A stretch of DNA of 64,000 nt, taken from contig JAOQAG010000016.1 of assembly GCA_025963715.1 (NCBI GenBank), positions 1 to 64,000 of the forward strand, written 5' to 3'. The stretch is from Bacteroidota bacterium (GTDB taxonomy: Bacteria; Bacteroidota; Bacteroidia; 2-12-FULL-35-15). The stretch's first letter is position 1, and each line of letters starts with the position of its first letter. The translations under genes and the position numbers were made by a program. The notes beneath the pieces are model-generated. The model did no database searches. It saw only the letters and a list, made by a program, of their open reading frames with translations, and had not been told where the DNA came from. This document shows positions 1 to 9,468 of the stretch, in pieces.

Positions 1-2
1 TA

Positions 3-96
3 CTGTCATCCCGGGCTTGACCCGGGATCTGTTAAATACTTGCAGCGCCTACACAGTTCTTAATTGGCAGATCCCGGGTCAAGCCCGGGATGACAG
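3..96. repeat. Palindromic REP-like element, 29-bp perfect inverted repeat (CTGTCATCCCGGGCTTGACCCGGGATCTG)
   Basis: Arms 3-31 and 68-96 are exact reverse complements; related copies occur elsewhere in the window. Confidence 0.9.
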
Positions 97-227
97 CTGA
101 AGAAAGTATTTCTGTTTCCATAAACAATAATGTTCTGCAACATAACCATACAAAATAAAAGCATTTGGTATAAACTTTCCGACAGTCATTAAATTTTATT
201 TAAAACTTTATTACCTTCATTAAAAAT

Positions 228-806
228 ATGAGCACATACATAAAAATTATACTCAATGCGTTGTGGTTCCTGCTGTTCATTTACTGGCTGATCACTTCCA
301 TTAGCAGTAAGAGGCCAGCAAATAAAGAATCGCCCTTCATCCGCTTTATTCTATACTGGCTTCCTTTAATTTTTGCATGTTATTTATTAGGTCCCGGCGA
401 TTGGTTCGGACATACACTCATGCGCGAGAATTTTGTTCCGCATACCGACGCCGTCGGTTTAACCGGATTGGCTTTTTGTACTGCCGGAGTGATCATTGCC
501 TGCTGGGCGCGTTACCTGCTGGGGAAAAACTGGAGTTTGTCGGTTCAGAAAAAAGAAGAGCATGAACTGATCTCCACCGGTATTTATAAAGTTGTGCGGC
601 ATCCGATCTATACCGGATTAGTACTTATGTTTTTTGGGAATGCGCTGATCGTTGGTGATTGGCGTGGCCTGATCGCCGTTGCGATTGTGCTGATCTCGTT
701 TTTATTCAAACTTAAAAAAGAAGAAAAATGGCTCACCGAAGTTTTTGGCGATCGTTACACTGCGTACAAGTCGCATACAAAAATGCTGATCCCCTGGCTG
801 ATCTAA
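228..806 (+). CDS. Isoprenylcysteine carboxyl methyltransferase / PEMT-like membrane methyltransferase family protein
   Basis: ORF with several TM segments and C-terminal GIYKVVRHPIYTGL...KKEEKWLTEVFGDRYTAYKS motif typical of ICMT/PEMT families. Confidence 0.8.
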   Translation: MSTYIKIILNALWFLLFIYWLITSISSKRPANKESPFIRFILYWLPLIFACYLLGPGDWFGHTLMRENFVPHTDAVGLTGLAFCTAGVIIACWARYLLGKNWSLSVQKKEEHELISTGIYKVVRHPIYTGLVLMFFGNALIVGDWRGLIAVAIVLISFLFKLKKEEKWLTEVFGDRYTAYKSHTKMLIPWLI

Positions 807-858
807 GGTGTAAAAGCTAATCGCGTATAGTTGTATATTACTCCATACTTAATGCAAA

Positions 859-1560
859 ATGCGGACAAGAAACCTGGTAACATTATTATTCTTTATCAGC
901 GGAAATTTTCTTTTTTCGCAAGCTCCCAATGCAGCTAATGCTGTAAAAGTAACAGGGCCGCATTTATTATTAAAAGCCGACGTCCGTTCATTAGAGCTTC
1001 AACCAAAGCTTTCCCTTGAATATTTCTTCACTAAAAAAATATCACTGGAGGCGGGATACTGCTACTTTTGGACCGGACAAAAAATGCATTTCGAAGATTT
1101 TTACCAGCAGGGAATGGTGGCGGCTTTATTTGGGCTTGGTCCTGCAAAAGGGAATGATATTTTTTCTGACTGGAAATATTCTTTTAACAATGGGTTGTAT
1201 CTGGGACTTGGTTACATGTACCGGTACTCGTGGTTTACAAATAAACACCAGGAAGCGGATGTGGGCGAAAATTCATATCAGTATTACAACCAGAGCGAAA
1301 CAGCGCATTCCAGTTTTGTACGCCTGACACTGGGCGGCCATTATAAAATAAAAAACAGGAACCTCTATCTGAATCCCTATATTTCTACCATGATCGGAAA
1401 TACAGATCTGCAATTACGGATTGATACAACGGGTGGAAAGCCTGCAAACTATTCCCGGGATGTGAAACCCGTTAATACACACCAGCAACTGACCCGCTGC
1501 ATTGTGATCATTGGATTTAACTTTTGTTTTGATGTGTTTGACAGGAAGAAAAAAAGTTGA
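859..1560 (+). CDS. Hypothetical secreted / outer-membrane beta-barrel-like protein
   Basis: N-terminal signal peptide; alternating aromatic beta-strand pattern. Confidence 0.6.
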   Translation: MRTRNLVTLLFFISGNFLFSQAPNAANAVKVTGPHLLLKADVRSLELQPKLSLEYFFTKKISLEAGYCYFWTGQKMHFEDFYQQGMVAALFGLGPAKGNDIFSDWKYSFNNGLYLGLGYMYRYSWFTNKHQEADVGENSYQYYNQSETAHSSFVRLTLGGHYKIKNRNLYLNPYISTMIGNTDLQLRIDTTGGKPANYSRDVKPVNTHQQLTRCIVIIGFNFCFDVFDRKKKS

Positions 1561-1595
1561 TCTGCCTGTTAACAATTGTTAAGCTTCGGATGATG

Positions 1596-1627
1596 TTTGC
1601 TTGCCATTGCAGTATTTCTTATATTTG
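1596..1627 (+). promoter_or_regulatory. Bacteroidota-type promoter TTTG-N20-TATATTTG
   Basis: TTTG 1596-1599 and TATATTTG 1620-1627, 27 nt upstream of ATG at 1655; matches the -33 TTTG / -7 TAnnTTTG consensus. Confidence 0.55.
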
Positions 1628-1654
1628 AAATGCGACTCCTTAACCACACACCGC

Positions 1655-2071
1655 ATGAAACAATCAAAATACATTAAAGGACTTACCATAACGGTTTTTG
1701 TAACACTGATCGCTGCGTTTATTTTATACCGCGCCGGTTATTTTGATAATTATTTGTACCACGAAAGTGCGGATTTACAAACAAGCCCCAACGGCGGAAC
1801 AATTTCTCAACATTCCAAAGATTCACTCAGCTTTAGCAAAGACAGTCTGCCACGTAAAAAAGTCATGTTCTCTTCTTCCAAATCTGCAGTTGTAACGGAT
1901 AATATTGATTTTAGCGCAGATCAAAAGAAAAAGTTTGGCGACACTGCAAAAGCCAATCAAGGAGAATTGCAAATAATGAGCAGCTCCAAATCGGCTGTTA
2001 TTTTTCATCCAAAGCCCGAGCTCCAGATTGTGGATTCTGTTCTTTTAAAAGGTGCGAAAAAGAAACCATGA
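1655..2071 (+). CDS. Hypothetical protein with N-terminal TM segment; ATG 1655 preferred over the upstream 1601 start
   Basis: MKQSKYIKGLTITVFVTLIAAFILYRAGYF; promoter-like element lies inside the extended 5' ORF. Confidence 0.55.
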   Translation: MKQSKYIKGLTITVFVTLIAAFILYRAGYFDNYLYHESADLQTSPNGGTISQHSKDSLSFSKDSLPRKKVMFSSSKSAVVTDNIDFSADQKKKFGDTAKANQGELQIMSSSKSAVIFHPKPELQIVDSVLLKGAKKKP

Positions 2072-2865
2072 ATTACGTTAATTTAATTCTTGCAACGGGT
2101 GCCAGCCTGCTTTTTCTGGTGCTTGTATTTGTGCCGATGGAAAAAATATTTCCTGCAAAACCTGGTCAGAAAATATTCAGAAAACGCTGGTTCCTTGATC
2201 TGTGTTACCTGTTGGGGCAATACCTGCTCTGGAGCGGTTTGGTATTGGAGATCCTCACCTATTTTAACGATTGGTTGAACAAGATCATTTCGCAACCGGT
2301 AAGAATTTCCATTCAGTCGCAACCGCTGTGGCTCCAGGCAATTGAAGTATTATTCATCAGCGATTTTATTATTTACTGGGGGCACCGGCTGCAGCACAAA
2401 GTAGATTTTTTGTGGCGTTTCCACAAAGTGCATCACAGTGCCGAGAGCCTGGATTGGCTGGCAGCACACCGGGAACACCCGCTGGATTCGATCTACACCG
2501 TAGGACTTATTAATTTACCTGCATTTATTTTTGGTTTTGATCTGGGTGCCATTTCCATGATCGTTGCCTTCAGAGGGATCTGGGCCATTTACATCCACAG
2601 CAATGTGCGCTTGCCCATCGGCCGTTTAAAAATGCTGATCGGTGCACCGGAGCTGCATCACTGGCACCACGACCTGGAAAGGGATCGTGGCAATTATGCA
2701 AACATTTCACCCATTATGGATCTGCTGTTTGGCACATATACCTGTCCGGATAAGGAACCGGAGCAATACGGCATCAAAGAAGATTTTCCTAAAACCTATG
2801 TTGGACAAATGCTTTATCCAATGCTGCCGAAAACAATCTGGAATAAACTGGTGAAAAAGAAATAA
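2068..2865 (+). CDS. Sterol desaturase / fatty acid hydroxylase family protein
   Basis: Histidine boxes HRLQH, HKVHH, HWHHD in a multi-TM protein. Confidence 0.9.
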   Translation: MNYVNLILATGASLLFLVLVFVPMEKIFPAKPGQKIFRKRWFLDLCYLLGQYLLWSGLVLEILTYFNDWLNKIISQPVRISIQSQPLWLQAIEVLFISDFIIYWGHRLQHKVDFLWRFHKVHHSAESLDWLAAHREHPLDSIYTVGLINLPAFIFGFDLGAISMIVAFRGIWAIYIHSNVRLPIGRLKMLIGAPELHHWHHDLERDRGNYANISPIMDLLFGTYTCPDKEPEQYGIKEDFPKTYVGQMLYPMLPKTIWNKLVKKK

Positions 2866-2911
2866 GTATGAAGCGATTTTTTTAATCTCGATTTCTATAT
2901 AAAAACGGGAT

Positions 2912-3448
2912 CTATCTCCTCGGTCCTTCCGGCGCAATCCTTTTAATATCGCTATAGCGCACGTGCTCATCATAAATGCGCTCGATCAAACTGAAATTAC
3001 CTTCCAAACTGTTTGATTCTATTTTTTCATCAAACCGTTCGTTGATCCCGGAAATAAATTCCAGCTCTTTTTTATTCTCCGGGAAATTAGCGCGAATGTT
3101 TACAATACCCGGAAAATCGCGGTGAGTGGTCAGTATGTAACGGTACAAAACTTCATTTGGTTCATAGATGAATTTATGAGTGCTCAGATCTTCGCGGATC
3201 CGGTCTTTTACCATTCTCAGATCAGCAGCTTTTATCTCTTCAATAGAACGGAAATCCTGGTAGGGCATGTTATAATCCATGTAATCCAGCGGATAAACCG
3301 ATTTGCCTTCACTTTCCGGCTCGTCATCCGAATACAGCTGGCGGTAGCCGGTATAGTTTACATACGTTTGCCGGCGCTGATCGTAGCTGATGATGAATTC
3401 TGCAAAAAGGTGATCTGATTTTGAGTAAATGCGAAGTATCCTGTCCAT
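2912..3448 (-). CDS. Hypothetical protein
   Basis: Long ORF convergent with the sterol desaturase gene. Confidence 0.5.
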   Translation of the reverse strand: MDRILRIYSKSDHLFAEFIISYDQRRQTYVNYTGYRQLYSDDEPESEGKSVYPLDYMDYNMPYQDFRSIEEIKAADLRMVKDRIREDLSTHKFIYEPNEVLYRYILTTHRDFPGIVNIRANFPENKKELEFISGINERFDEKIESNSLEGNFSLIERIYDEHVRYSDIKRIAPEGPRR

Positions 3449-3557
3449 AGCGTAAAGATAAATTATTTATTGAAAGGCAGAAGTTAATGAGAGGCCTTTT
3501 AGCCGGGATCAATAAAGGTTCCCGTTTTTTATTTTATATTCGTGTAAAGAAATTGAT

Positions 3558-4295
3558 ATGAATAAAAATAAAAAACCAGCAAAGATCTTACTGGGAATCC
3601 TTTTAATGATTACATTTTCCCGTGAAGGATTCCGTGGTTATAAAGAAACAGGAAATCTTTGGTTGTTCGTAACAATGACAATTATTGCGCTTATCTGTTG
3701 TGCATTGTTGATCAGGAGTGCATTTAGACCCCAGAAGGTAAGTGTGGTCGAAAATAAGTACGACTTATATGGCCGGGGCTTTCTTAAAATATTTTCCATC
3801 ATGGGATTGCTTGGCGTTTTTTTTGAAATAGCAGGCATCATTCCTTCGGCACCTTTAAAAAAAACATGGACAGAGGAATTGAAAAAATCAGTGAAAGAAG
3901 GGATCGTGGCAGAAGCGCTTGCGCAGCACCAGGATTCTATACTGGATATAGATGCTTTTAGTAATTGTGCAGTAGCAAAATTAACGGCCTATCCTCCTGA
4001 GCGCATGCATTCGCCTGAATTTCTAAAATCAGCCGAGTTTAAAGCAATTGTTGCAGGATGCAAGCAAAGCTCCAGAAAATGGACAGATTCTTTCAAAAAA
4101 TCATTTAAAAAAGGACTGGTGGACAAGATGATTGCAGGGCACCAGGATTCGATATTAAATGTAGATGCTTTTGGCAATTGCATGGTGGAAAAGCTAGCGA
4201 TGTATTCCCCCGATAGCGTTTATTCGATTCGTTTCTGTAACTCAGCAGAATTTCAGGCGATTCTTGTGGGATGCAACCAAAGCTGTAAGAAATAA
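3558..4295 (+). CDS. Hypothetical membrane protein with a tandemly duplicated ~75-aa domain
   Basis: KKTWTEELKKSVKEGIVAEALAQHQDSILDIDAFSNCAVAKL... and RKWTDSFKKSFKKGLVDKMIAGHQDSILNVDAFGNCMVEKL... Confidence 0.7.
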   Translation: MNKNKKPAKILLGILLMITFSREGFRGYKETGNLWLFVTMTIIALICCALLIRSAFRPQKVSVVENKYDLYGRGFLKIFSIMGLLGVFFEIAGIIPSAPLKKTWTEELKKSVKEGIVAEALAQHQDSILDIDAFSNCAVAKLTAYPPERMHSPEFLKSAEFKAIVAGCKQSSRKWTDSFKKSFKKGLVDKMIAGHQDSILNVDAFGNCMVEKLAMYSPDSVYSIRFCNSAEFQAILVGCNQSCKK

Positions 4296-4347
4296 ATAAG
4301 CAGACGAGAAGGGATTAGCGCTACCTGCATTTTACTATAAAAATCAC

Positions 4348-5043
4348 ATGGAACAACAGGAAGAGAAACATTACATCAACCGGAGCGGCTGGCTCCGGGC
4401 GGCTGTATTGGGCGCAAACGACGGCATTTTATCCACCACCAGCTTAACCATTGGTGTTGCTGCAGCTTGTGATACGCGCAATCCCATTATACTGGCATCG
4501 CTGGCCGGACTAGTGGCAGGCGCATTATCCATGGCTACCGGTGAATATGTTTCCGTAAGCTCGCAGGCAGATGTGGAAAAATCGGACCTGGAAAGAGAAA
4601 AAATAGAGCTGGAAACCATGCCCGAAGCGGAATTAAAAGAACTGGCGAAGATCTACGAAAAAAGAGGATTAAGTGAAGAATTATCCATGAAAGTGGCCAT
4701 TGAGCTGATGAATCACAATGCATTGGAAGCGCATGCCCGGGACGAATTAGGCATCAACGAAATGACCCAGGCGAAACCTTTCCAGGCAGCATTTGCATCA
4801 GCATGTTCATTTATTGCCGGAGGCATGCTGCCGCTCATCGTATCCATTTTTGCACCGCTCAAACAAATGATCTTTTTTCAATACGGATTTGCCATTATCT
4901 TTCTTGCTTTTTCGGGTTCACTGGCGGCAAGTGCGGGCGGATCGGCAGTTGGAAAATCAATTCTCAGGATCTGTTTCTGGGGCACATTTGCCATGTTCGC
5001 ATCGGCGCTGGTGGGGTATGTTTTTGGCGTACAAACGGAATAA
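4348..5043 (+). CDS. VIT1/CCC1 family transporter
   Basis: GANDGILSTTSLTIGVAAA, ATGEYVSVSSQADVEKSDLEREK and C-terminal TM segments characteristic of the VIT family. Confidence 0.9.
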   Translation: MEQQEEKHYINRSGWLRAAVLGANDGILSTTSLTIGVAAACDTRNPIILASLAGLVAGALSMATGEYVSVSSQADVEKSDLEREKIELETMPEAELKELAKIYEKRGLSEELSMKVAIELMNHNALEAHARDELGINEMTQAKPFQAAFASACSFIAGGMLPLIVSIFAPLKQMIFFQYGFAIIFLAFSGSLAASAGGSAVGKSILRICFWGTFAMFASALVGYVFGVQTE

Positions 5044-5065
5044 TTTCTAAAACAAAAAAATTAAA

Positions 5066-5296
5066 CCACATAAGGCACAAAGAAACACATAAGGCTAGAT
5101 GTGGGAAAAATAAAAATGAAACCACAAAAGAAAACAAAAGAGACAAAAGGCAAGATGTAACATGCCAGCCTGCAGTATTTGTTTTACACATAGTTTGACA
5201 CACTCCAATTCTTTTGATTCTTTTGTTTTCTTTTGTGGTTCAAAAAATGTAGTACTTCCGGGCAAAACCTTATGTGTTTCTTTGTGCCTTATGTGG
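5066..5296. repeat. Nested inverted repeat: outer 29-bp arms CCACATAAGGCACAAAGAAACACATAAGG, inner arms AACCACAAAAGAAAACAAAAG
   Basis: Outer arms 5066-5094 and 5268-5296 are exact reverse complements; inner arms near 5119-5141 and 5218-5240. Confidence 0.85.
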
Positions 5297-5413
5297 TGGA
5301 AAAAAATAGTGGTTAACCAGCTATCATAAATTGGTTTGATTATTGGCAAAGCGAAATGACCCTTTTTTACTAAATTTGATCTTCCTGTTTAAACATTTAA
5401 AACCACTCTCCGC

Positions 5414-6406
5414 ATGAAAAAAATTTTGGTTGGATCATTGCTTGCCGCGATCTTATTTTCCGGCTGCTCCAAATACGGAAACGTACAGTTAAAATACCCT
5501 ACTGCACCGCTTGTTTTTTTACCTTCAACTATTCATTCCATCGCGATCGTAAACCGCTCGCTTACCAAAAAAGAAGATCACTCTTCCGTGATCGAATCGG
5601 TGATCAGCGGGGAAGTGGCCGGTTCGGACAAGCTGGCCTCGGACGAATGTCTGAAAGGTGTATTTGACCGCATCAACGGCTGGCGACAGCTGAATGTGGT
5701 AATTCCTGCTAAAACAAGATTATACGGTACCGGCACCCGCGAAACGCCGGAATTGCTGGATTGGAAAACCGTAAAACAAATTTGCGATTCAACAAAAACA
5801 GATGCCTTGCTGGTGCTGGAAACATTTGATTCCAACTCCGACCTGATCAGCAGCGCCATCACCAACGGTGTAAATGCTGTGGTGAATGGAACCGCGCCAA
5901 GTCCTGCAGTGAACCAGATCCGTATGAACGTGATTTGTTTCTGGCGCATGTACGACCCGGTAAATCAGAAAATTGTTGATCAGTATCAATCTACCAGTTA
6001 CCTGACGTTTGACGGAACCCGCGTGCCGCCGCCGGAAGCGCTTCCGCAAACTGCTTACCAGGCAGGAAAAGAATACATCCAGCGTTTTTTACCGAACTAT
6101 TATTATGTAAGAAGAGAGATGTATAAACGCGGTAAGGGAAGGGACAAACAAGCATTCCTGGCTGCATTCCGCAAATCGGAAGTGGCCGATTGGGAAGCTG
6201 CAATGGCCGCATGGCAGGAGCTTGCAAAAAGCAATAACCGCAAAAATGCAGGCAGGGCTTGCCTCGATGTGGCTGTATCGTATGAAGTATTGGGTAAAAT
6301 CGATCAGGCATTGATCTGGGCGAAAAAAGCGTACGAAGATTATGGAAATAAAATGGCAAGAACCTATCAGAATGAACTGAGCTACCGCATTCGCTTTGAA
6401 TATTAA
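5414..6406 (+). CDS. Lipoprotein, DUF6340-like
   Basis: Lipobox LLAAILFSGCSK; overall pattern of Bacteroidota DUF6340 lipoproteins. Confidence 0.65.
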   Translation: MKKILVGSLLAAILFSGCSKYGNVQLKYPTAPLVFLPSTIHSIAIVNRSLTKKEDHSSVIESVISGEVAGSDKLASDECLKGVFDRINGWRQLNVVIPAKTRLYGTGTRETPELLDWKTVKQICDSTKTDALLVLETFDSNSDLISSAITNGVNAVVNGTAPSPAVNQIRMNVICFWRMYDPVNQKIVDQYQSTSYLTFDGTRVPPPEALPQTAYQAGKEYIQRFLPNYYYVRREMYKRGKGRDKQAFLAAFRKSEVADWEAAMAAWQELAKSNNRKNAGRACLDVAVSYEVLGKIDQALIWAKKAYEDYGNKMARTYQNELSYRIRFEY

Positions 6407-6452
6407 ATGAGCATCCGGAGCTTTTTATTATAAAATGAATTGCTTTGAGAAC

Positions 6453-6542
6453 GTCATTGCGAGGGCTTTTCGCCCGAAGCAATCTCATTTTAGCTTATAC
6501 ACTAGTGTGAGATTGCTTCGGGCGAAAAGCCCTCGCAATGAC
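6453..6542. repeat. 35-bp perfect inverted repeat with 20-nt loop
   Basis: GTCATTGCGAGGGCTTTTCGCCCGAAGCAATCTCA 6453-6487 and exact reverse complement 6508-6542. Confidence 0.92.
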
Positions 6543-6636
6543 GCGTTAATCAGAACTTTTTCGATAAAAAACAAAATAGGTTTGATATAAACTTTACGAT
6601 AGTAATTGAATATTAAAAGGAGATTGTGCCTGAACG

Positions 6637-7680
6637 ATGAATGAAAATCCGCTTATAAAAAAAGTTAAGATCAGCCAGATCATTTCTGAAACCAGGGATG
6701 CAAAAACATTTGTACTTGCTCCGCCGGATGATTGGCAGCCGCAATACAAACCCGGACAATTTCTCACACTTGTGTTTTATACGGAGCATGGCGAAAAAAG
6801 AAGATCGTATTCCATTTCTTCATCACCTGCTTTAAACGAACCGCTGAGCATTACCGTAAAAAAAGTGGATAACGGCGAATTTTCCCGCCTGCTTAATTAT
6901 ACGGCAAAAGTGGGGGACATCCTTTACACATCAGGCATTAGCGGGATGTTTCAATTGCCTGAAAATATAAACACGGCGACGCAGTATTTTTTTATTGCAG
7001 CCGGAAGCGGCATCACACCGTGCTATTCGCAGATCAAAACAATACTGGCAACCGCAACCAGCAAGGTGATCCTGATCTACAGCAACAAAAGCGAAGCGGA
7101 TACCATTTATTACGAACAGCTAAAAAACTTGCAGGAACAATACAAAGAGCGGTTTAGCATCCGGTTTTTATTCAGTAATATATTTGATGTATACCGCAGT
7201 CGCCTCAGTAACTGGCTGCTGCAGCAATTGCTCAACGATTATTTAATGGCGGATGAAGAGCATAGATCACTGTTTTACATTTGCGGCCCGTTTGAATACA
7301 TGCAAACCGTTACCATTACTTTATTGAACCGCGTTCCGGCGCAAACTATTTTTAAGGAAAATTTCAGTACGCTTCCGCGGATGATCATTCCGCGCCCGCC
7401 CGATACCAACGCACACATTGTAACCATTAAGATCAGCAACAGGGAATACAAACTTCCTGTACAGTACCCGAAATCGATCCTGGCATCTGCGAAAGCGCAG
7501 AAAATAGAATTGCCGTACAGCTGTGAGGCCGGGCGTTGCGGAAGCTGCGTAGCCACCTGCACCAAAGGCAAAACCTGGATGGCGTACAATGAAGTACTTA
7601 CCGATAAAGAAGTGGAAAAAGGAAGGGTATTGGTTTGCCAGGCCTACCCGGTAGGCGGGGATGTGGAACTGGAATTTTAA
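6637..7680 (+). CDS. Ferredoxin-NADP reductase-like protein with C-terminal 2Fe-2S ferredoxin domain (PaaE/HCP-reductase type)
   Basis: KPGQFLTL, RRSYSISSSP, GSGITP, and plant-type CEAGRCGSCVATC...C cluster motif. Confidence 0.88.
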   Translation: MNENPLIKKVKISQIISETRDAKTFVLAPPDDWQPQYKPGQFLTLVFYTEHGEKRRSYSISSSPALNEPLSITVKKVDNGEFSRLLNYTAKVGDILYTSGISGMFQLPENINTATQYFFIAAGSGITPCYSQIKTILATATSKVILIYSNKSEADTIYYEQLKNLQEQYKERFSIRFLFSNIFDVYRSRLSNWLLQQLLNDYLMADEEHRSLFYICGPFEYMQTVTITLLNRVPAQTIFKENFSTLPRMIIPRPPDTNAHIVTIKISNREYKLPVQYPKSILASAKAQKIELPYSCEAGRCGSCVATCTKGKTWMAYNEVLTDKEVEKGRVLVCQAYPVGGDVELEF

Positions 7681-7690
7681 CCGGCAAAAA

Positions 7691-7722
7691 AATCGTTGTT
7701 CAAAAATGAACAACGATTTTAT
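7691..7722. terminator. Bidirectional Rho-independent terminator
   Basis: AATCGTTGTTC-AAAAAT-GAACAACGATT between converging genes, flanked by A and T runs. Confidence 0.8.
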
Positions 7723-8045
7723 TTAATGTAATTATTGTGCATTTCGTTTGCTTTAACAAGGCAGCTCCAGGCCGGATATTCATCGTCTTTTCGCTTGTTA
7801 TTTTCCCATTGCAAAGGTTGTAAGTTCGGCAGATCGTCGGAACCGCCCTGGCTTACCGGTTTTATACGATCTATTTCCCAGCCCATGGAACGGGATTCGC
7901 TATGGTTTAAGTACATATCCCTGCGGATGATTGCGCCGCAATGGTCTTTTCGGTAGAGGCAAGGGTCCATACCTTGTATGACCAGCGCTTTTTCCCATAC
8001 TTTCTGAATCAGCGTTTTATCATAGCTGAATTTGTCAGGCATCAT
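7719..8045 (-). CDS. Small HNH endonuclease family protein
   Basis: CLYRKDHCGAIIRR...MGWEIDRIKPVSQGGSDDLPNLQPLQWENNKRK. Confidence 0.8.
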   Translation of the reverse strand: MMPDKFSYDKTLIQKVWEKALVIQGMDPCLYRKDHCGAIIRRDMYLNHSESRSMGWEIDRIKPVSQGGSDDLPNLQPLQWENNKRKDDEYPAWSCLVKANEMHNNYIK

Positions 8046-8220
8046 ATTTTTGTCGGTTTAAAATTAAAAAGTCATTTACGATCTTTGCCGAATTGCCAAT
8101 TACCAATACTGCATGAATAAGATCTTGTTCTTCACAACACAGCGTTTCGCTCCATTGCTTGATGGAAGCTTTGTTGCTAATGTCGATTTTGTAGTTTGCT
8201 AATTCTTGTTCATTCATCAT
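8035..8220 (-). CDS. DUF3606-like small protein
   Basis: IDISNKASIKQWSETLCCEEQDLIHAVLVIGNSAKIVNDFL. Confidence 0.65.
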   Translation of the reverse strand: MMNEQELANYKIDISNKASIKQWSETLCCEEQDLIHAVLVIGNSAKIVNDFLILNRQKYDA

Positions 8221-8442
8221 GGCTGCTAAATTATTTCATCGCCGCGGGATATTTATCGGTAAAAAACACATATTTTCAGTACCCGTAAAAACACGGAAAA
8301 AGACCCGTAAAAATACGGGTCTGGGCGGGGTCTGTTTTTTGTAAACAATTCTAATTCAGTGGCTTGTAAAAACAGTCTTTTAAGGAATGCAAAACCGATT
8401 TCTAAAATTGTATATTTTGCATAAACTTTAAACCAAAAACCT

Positions 8443-8763
8443 ATGAGCTTTACAGGAAATGAAAATCATGATTTTACGCTGTCAGAAGCCAGCGAGTGGA
8501 CCGCTAATTTTCGTGCTGCGCATCCGGCATCGATTCTCGGACACTTTTTCGGAAAAACAGCATTGGAGGCAGTGCTGGCACAAACCGGTTGTGTAGGAAT
8601 CCGTTTTTATTACGCTTTGGATGATGGCGGTGCAAAACAGCTGATCGTTGTTGGGGTCGATTCGAGTGAAGACGACATGACTGCAGGACTGATCAAAGAA
8701 AGAAGCTGTCCCAGCCCTCCTTACTCCGGAGATAAAAATTGTTTGAATTCGGATGATAAATAA
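8443..8763 (+). CDS. Hypothetical ~106-aa protein
   Basis: Intact ORF followed by a terminator hairpin. Confidence 0.55.
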   Translation: MSFTGNENHDFTLSEASEWTANFRAAHPASILGHFFGKTALEAVLAQTGCVGIRFYYALDDGGAKQLIVVGVDSSEDDMTAGLIKERSCPSPPYSGDKNCLNSDDK

Positions 8764-8781
8764 AAAAAGTATTAAAAAATT

Positions 8782-8809
8782 AAAGACGGTTAATTCCGTC
8801 TTTTTTTTT
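8782..8809 (+). terminator. Rho-independent terminator
   Basis: AAAGACGG-TTAATT-CCGTCTTT followed by T run. Confidence 0.8.
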
Positions 8810-8820
8810 ATTTTTAATTA

Positions 8821-9468
8821 ATGGACACTACAATTTACGATAAGCTTTCGACCACTTCAACGATTGTTTCTTTTTTACCGCCTTTAATAGGACTTGTTTT
8901 CCTGAGAAACATGAGAGGTTATTTAGTTCCTGTGCTCATCCTTGCATTGTGTGGCTTGTTAACCGACGGCATCAATTATGCGCTCATGCAAAACGGTGTT
9001 TCCAATTTGCCACTCTTCCATTTTTATACATTGCTCGAATTTACATTGATGAGCGTAATGTATTTTGTGTTTTACAAACAATATGTAAAGAAAAATTATC
9101 TTTTTCTGTTCATGATCCCGGCGTTTTACATTGTAGGTTACGTTGATTACCTGCTGCACGGGCTCAATTGCATTGATAGCCTGTCGGCTTCCATCGAATC
9201 GGTGATCCTTACAATATATGCACTGATCTCTTTCCTGATCATCATGAACAAGCTGATCTTTAAAGACCTGTTGTCGGCTCCGTTCTTTTGGGTCAATTCC
9301 GCCATCCTGCTTTATTTCCTGGGCAACCTGCTCATCTTTGCATTCTGTACGTACGCTACCGAATCGGAGCGGGTAAATACACAGGCCGTATGGGCATTAC
9401 ACTCGATCCTTAACATTATTTTTAATCTTTTAATTTGTGTGGCATTTTGGGAAACGAGAGCAAAATAG
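8821..9468 (+). CDS. Hypothetical multi-TM membrane protein
   Basis: Hydrophobic ORF immediately upstream of a histidine kinase gene. Confidence 0.65.
   Translation: MDTTIYDKLSTTSTIVSFLPPLIGLVFLRNMRGYLVPVLILALCGLLTDGINYALMQNGVSNLPLFHFYTLLEFTLMSVMYFVFYKQYVKKNYLFLFMIPAFYIVGYVDYLLHGLNCIDSLSASIESVILTIYALISFLIIMNKLIFKDLLSAPFFWVNSAILLYFLGNLLIFAFCTYATESERVNTQAVWALHSILNIIFNLLICVAFWETRAK

Noticed and set aside
4803-5349. ORFs of 131, 79 and 84 aa over the nested palindrome at 5066-5296
   Set aside because: They arise from the A/T-rich repeat arms and overlap the VIT gene end; no start context or domain
7719-8220. HNH protein plus DUF3606 protein as a defence or homing system
   Set aside because: Both are small common families; no modification, restriction or intron context was seen
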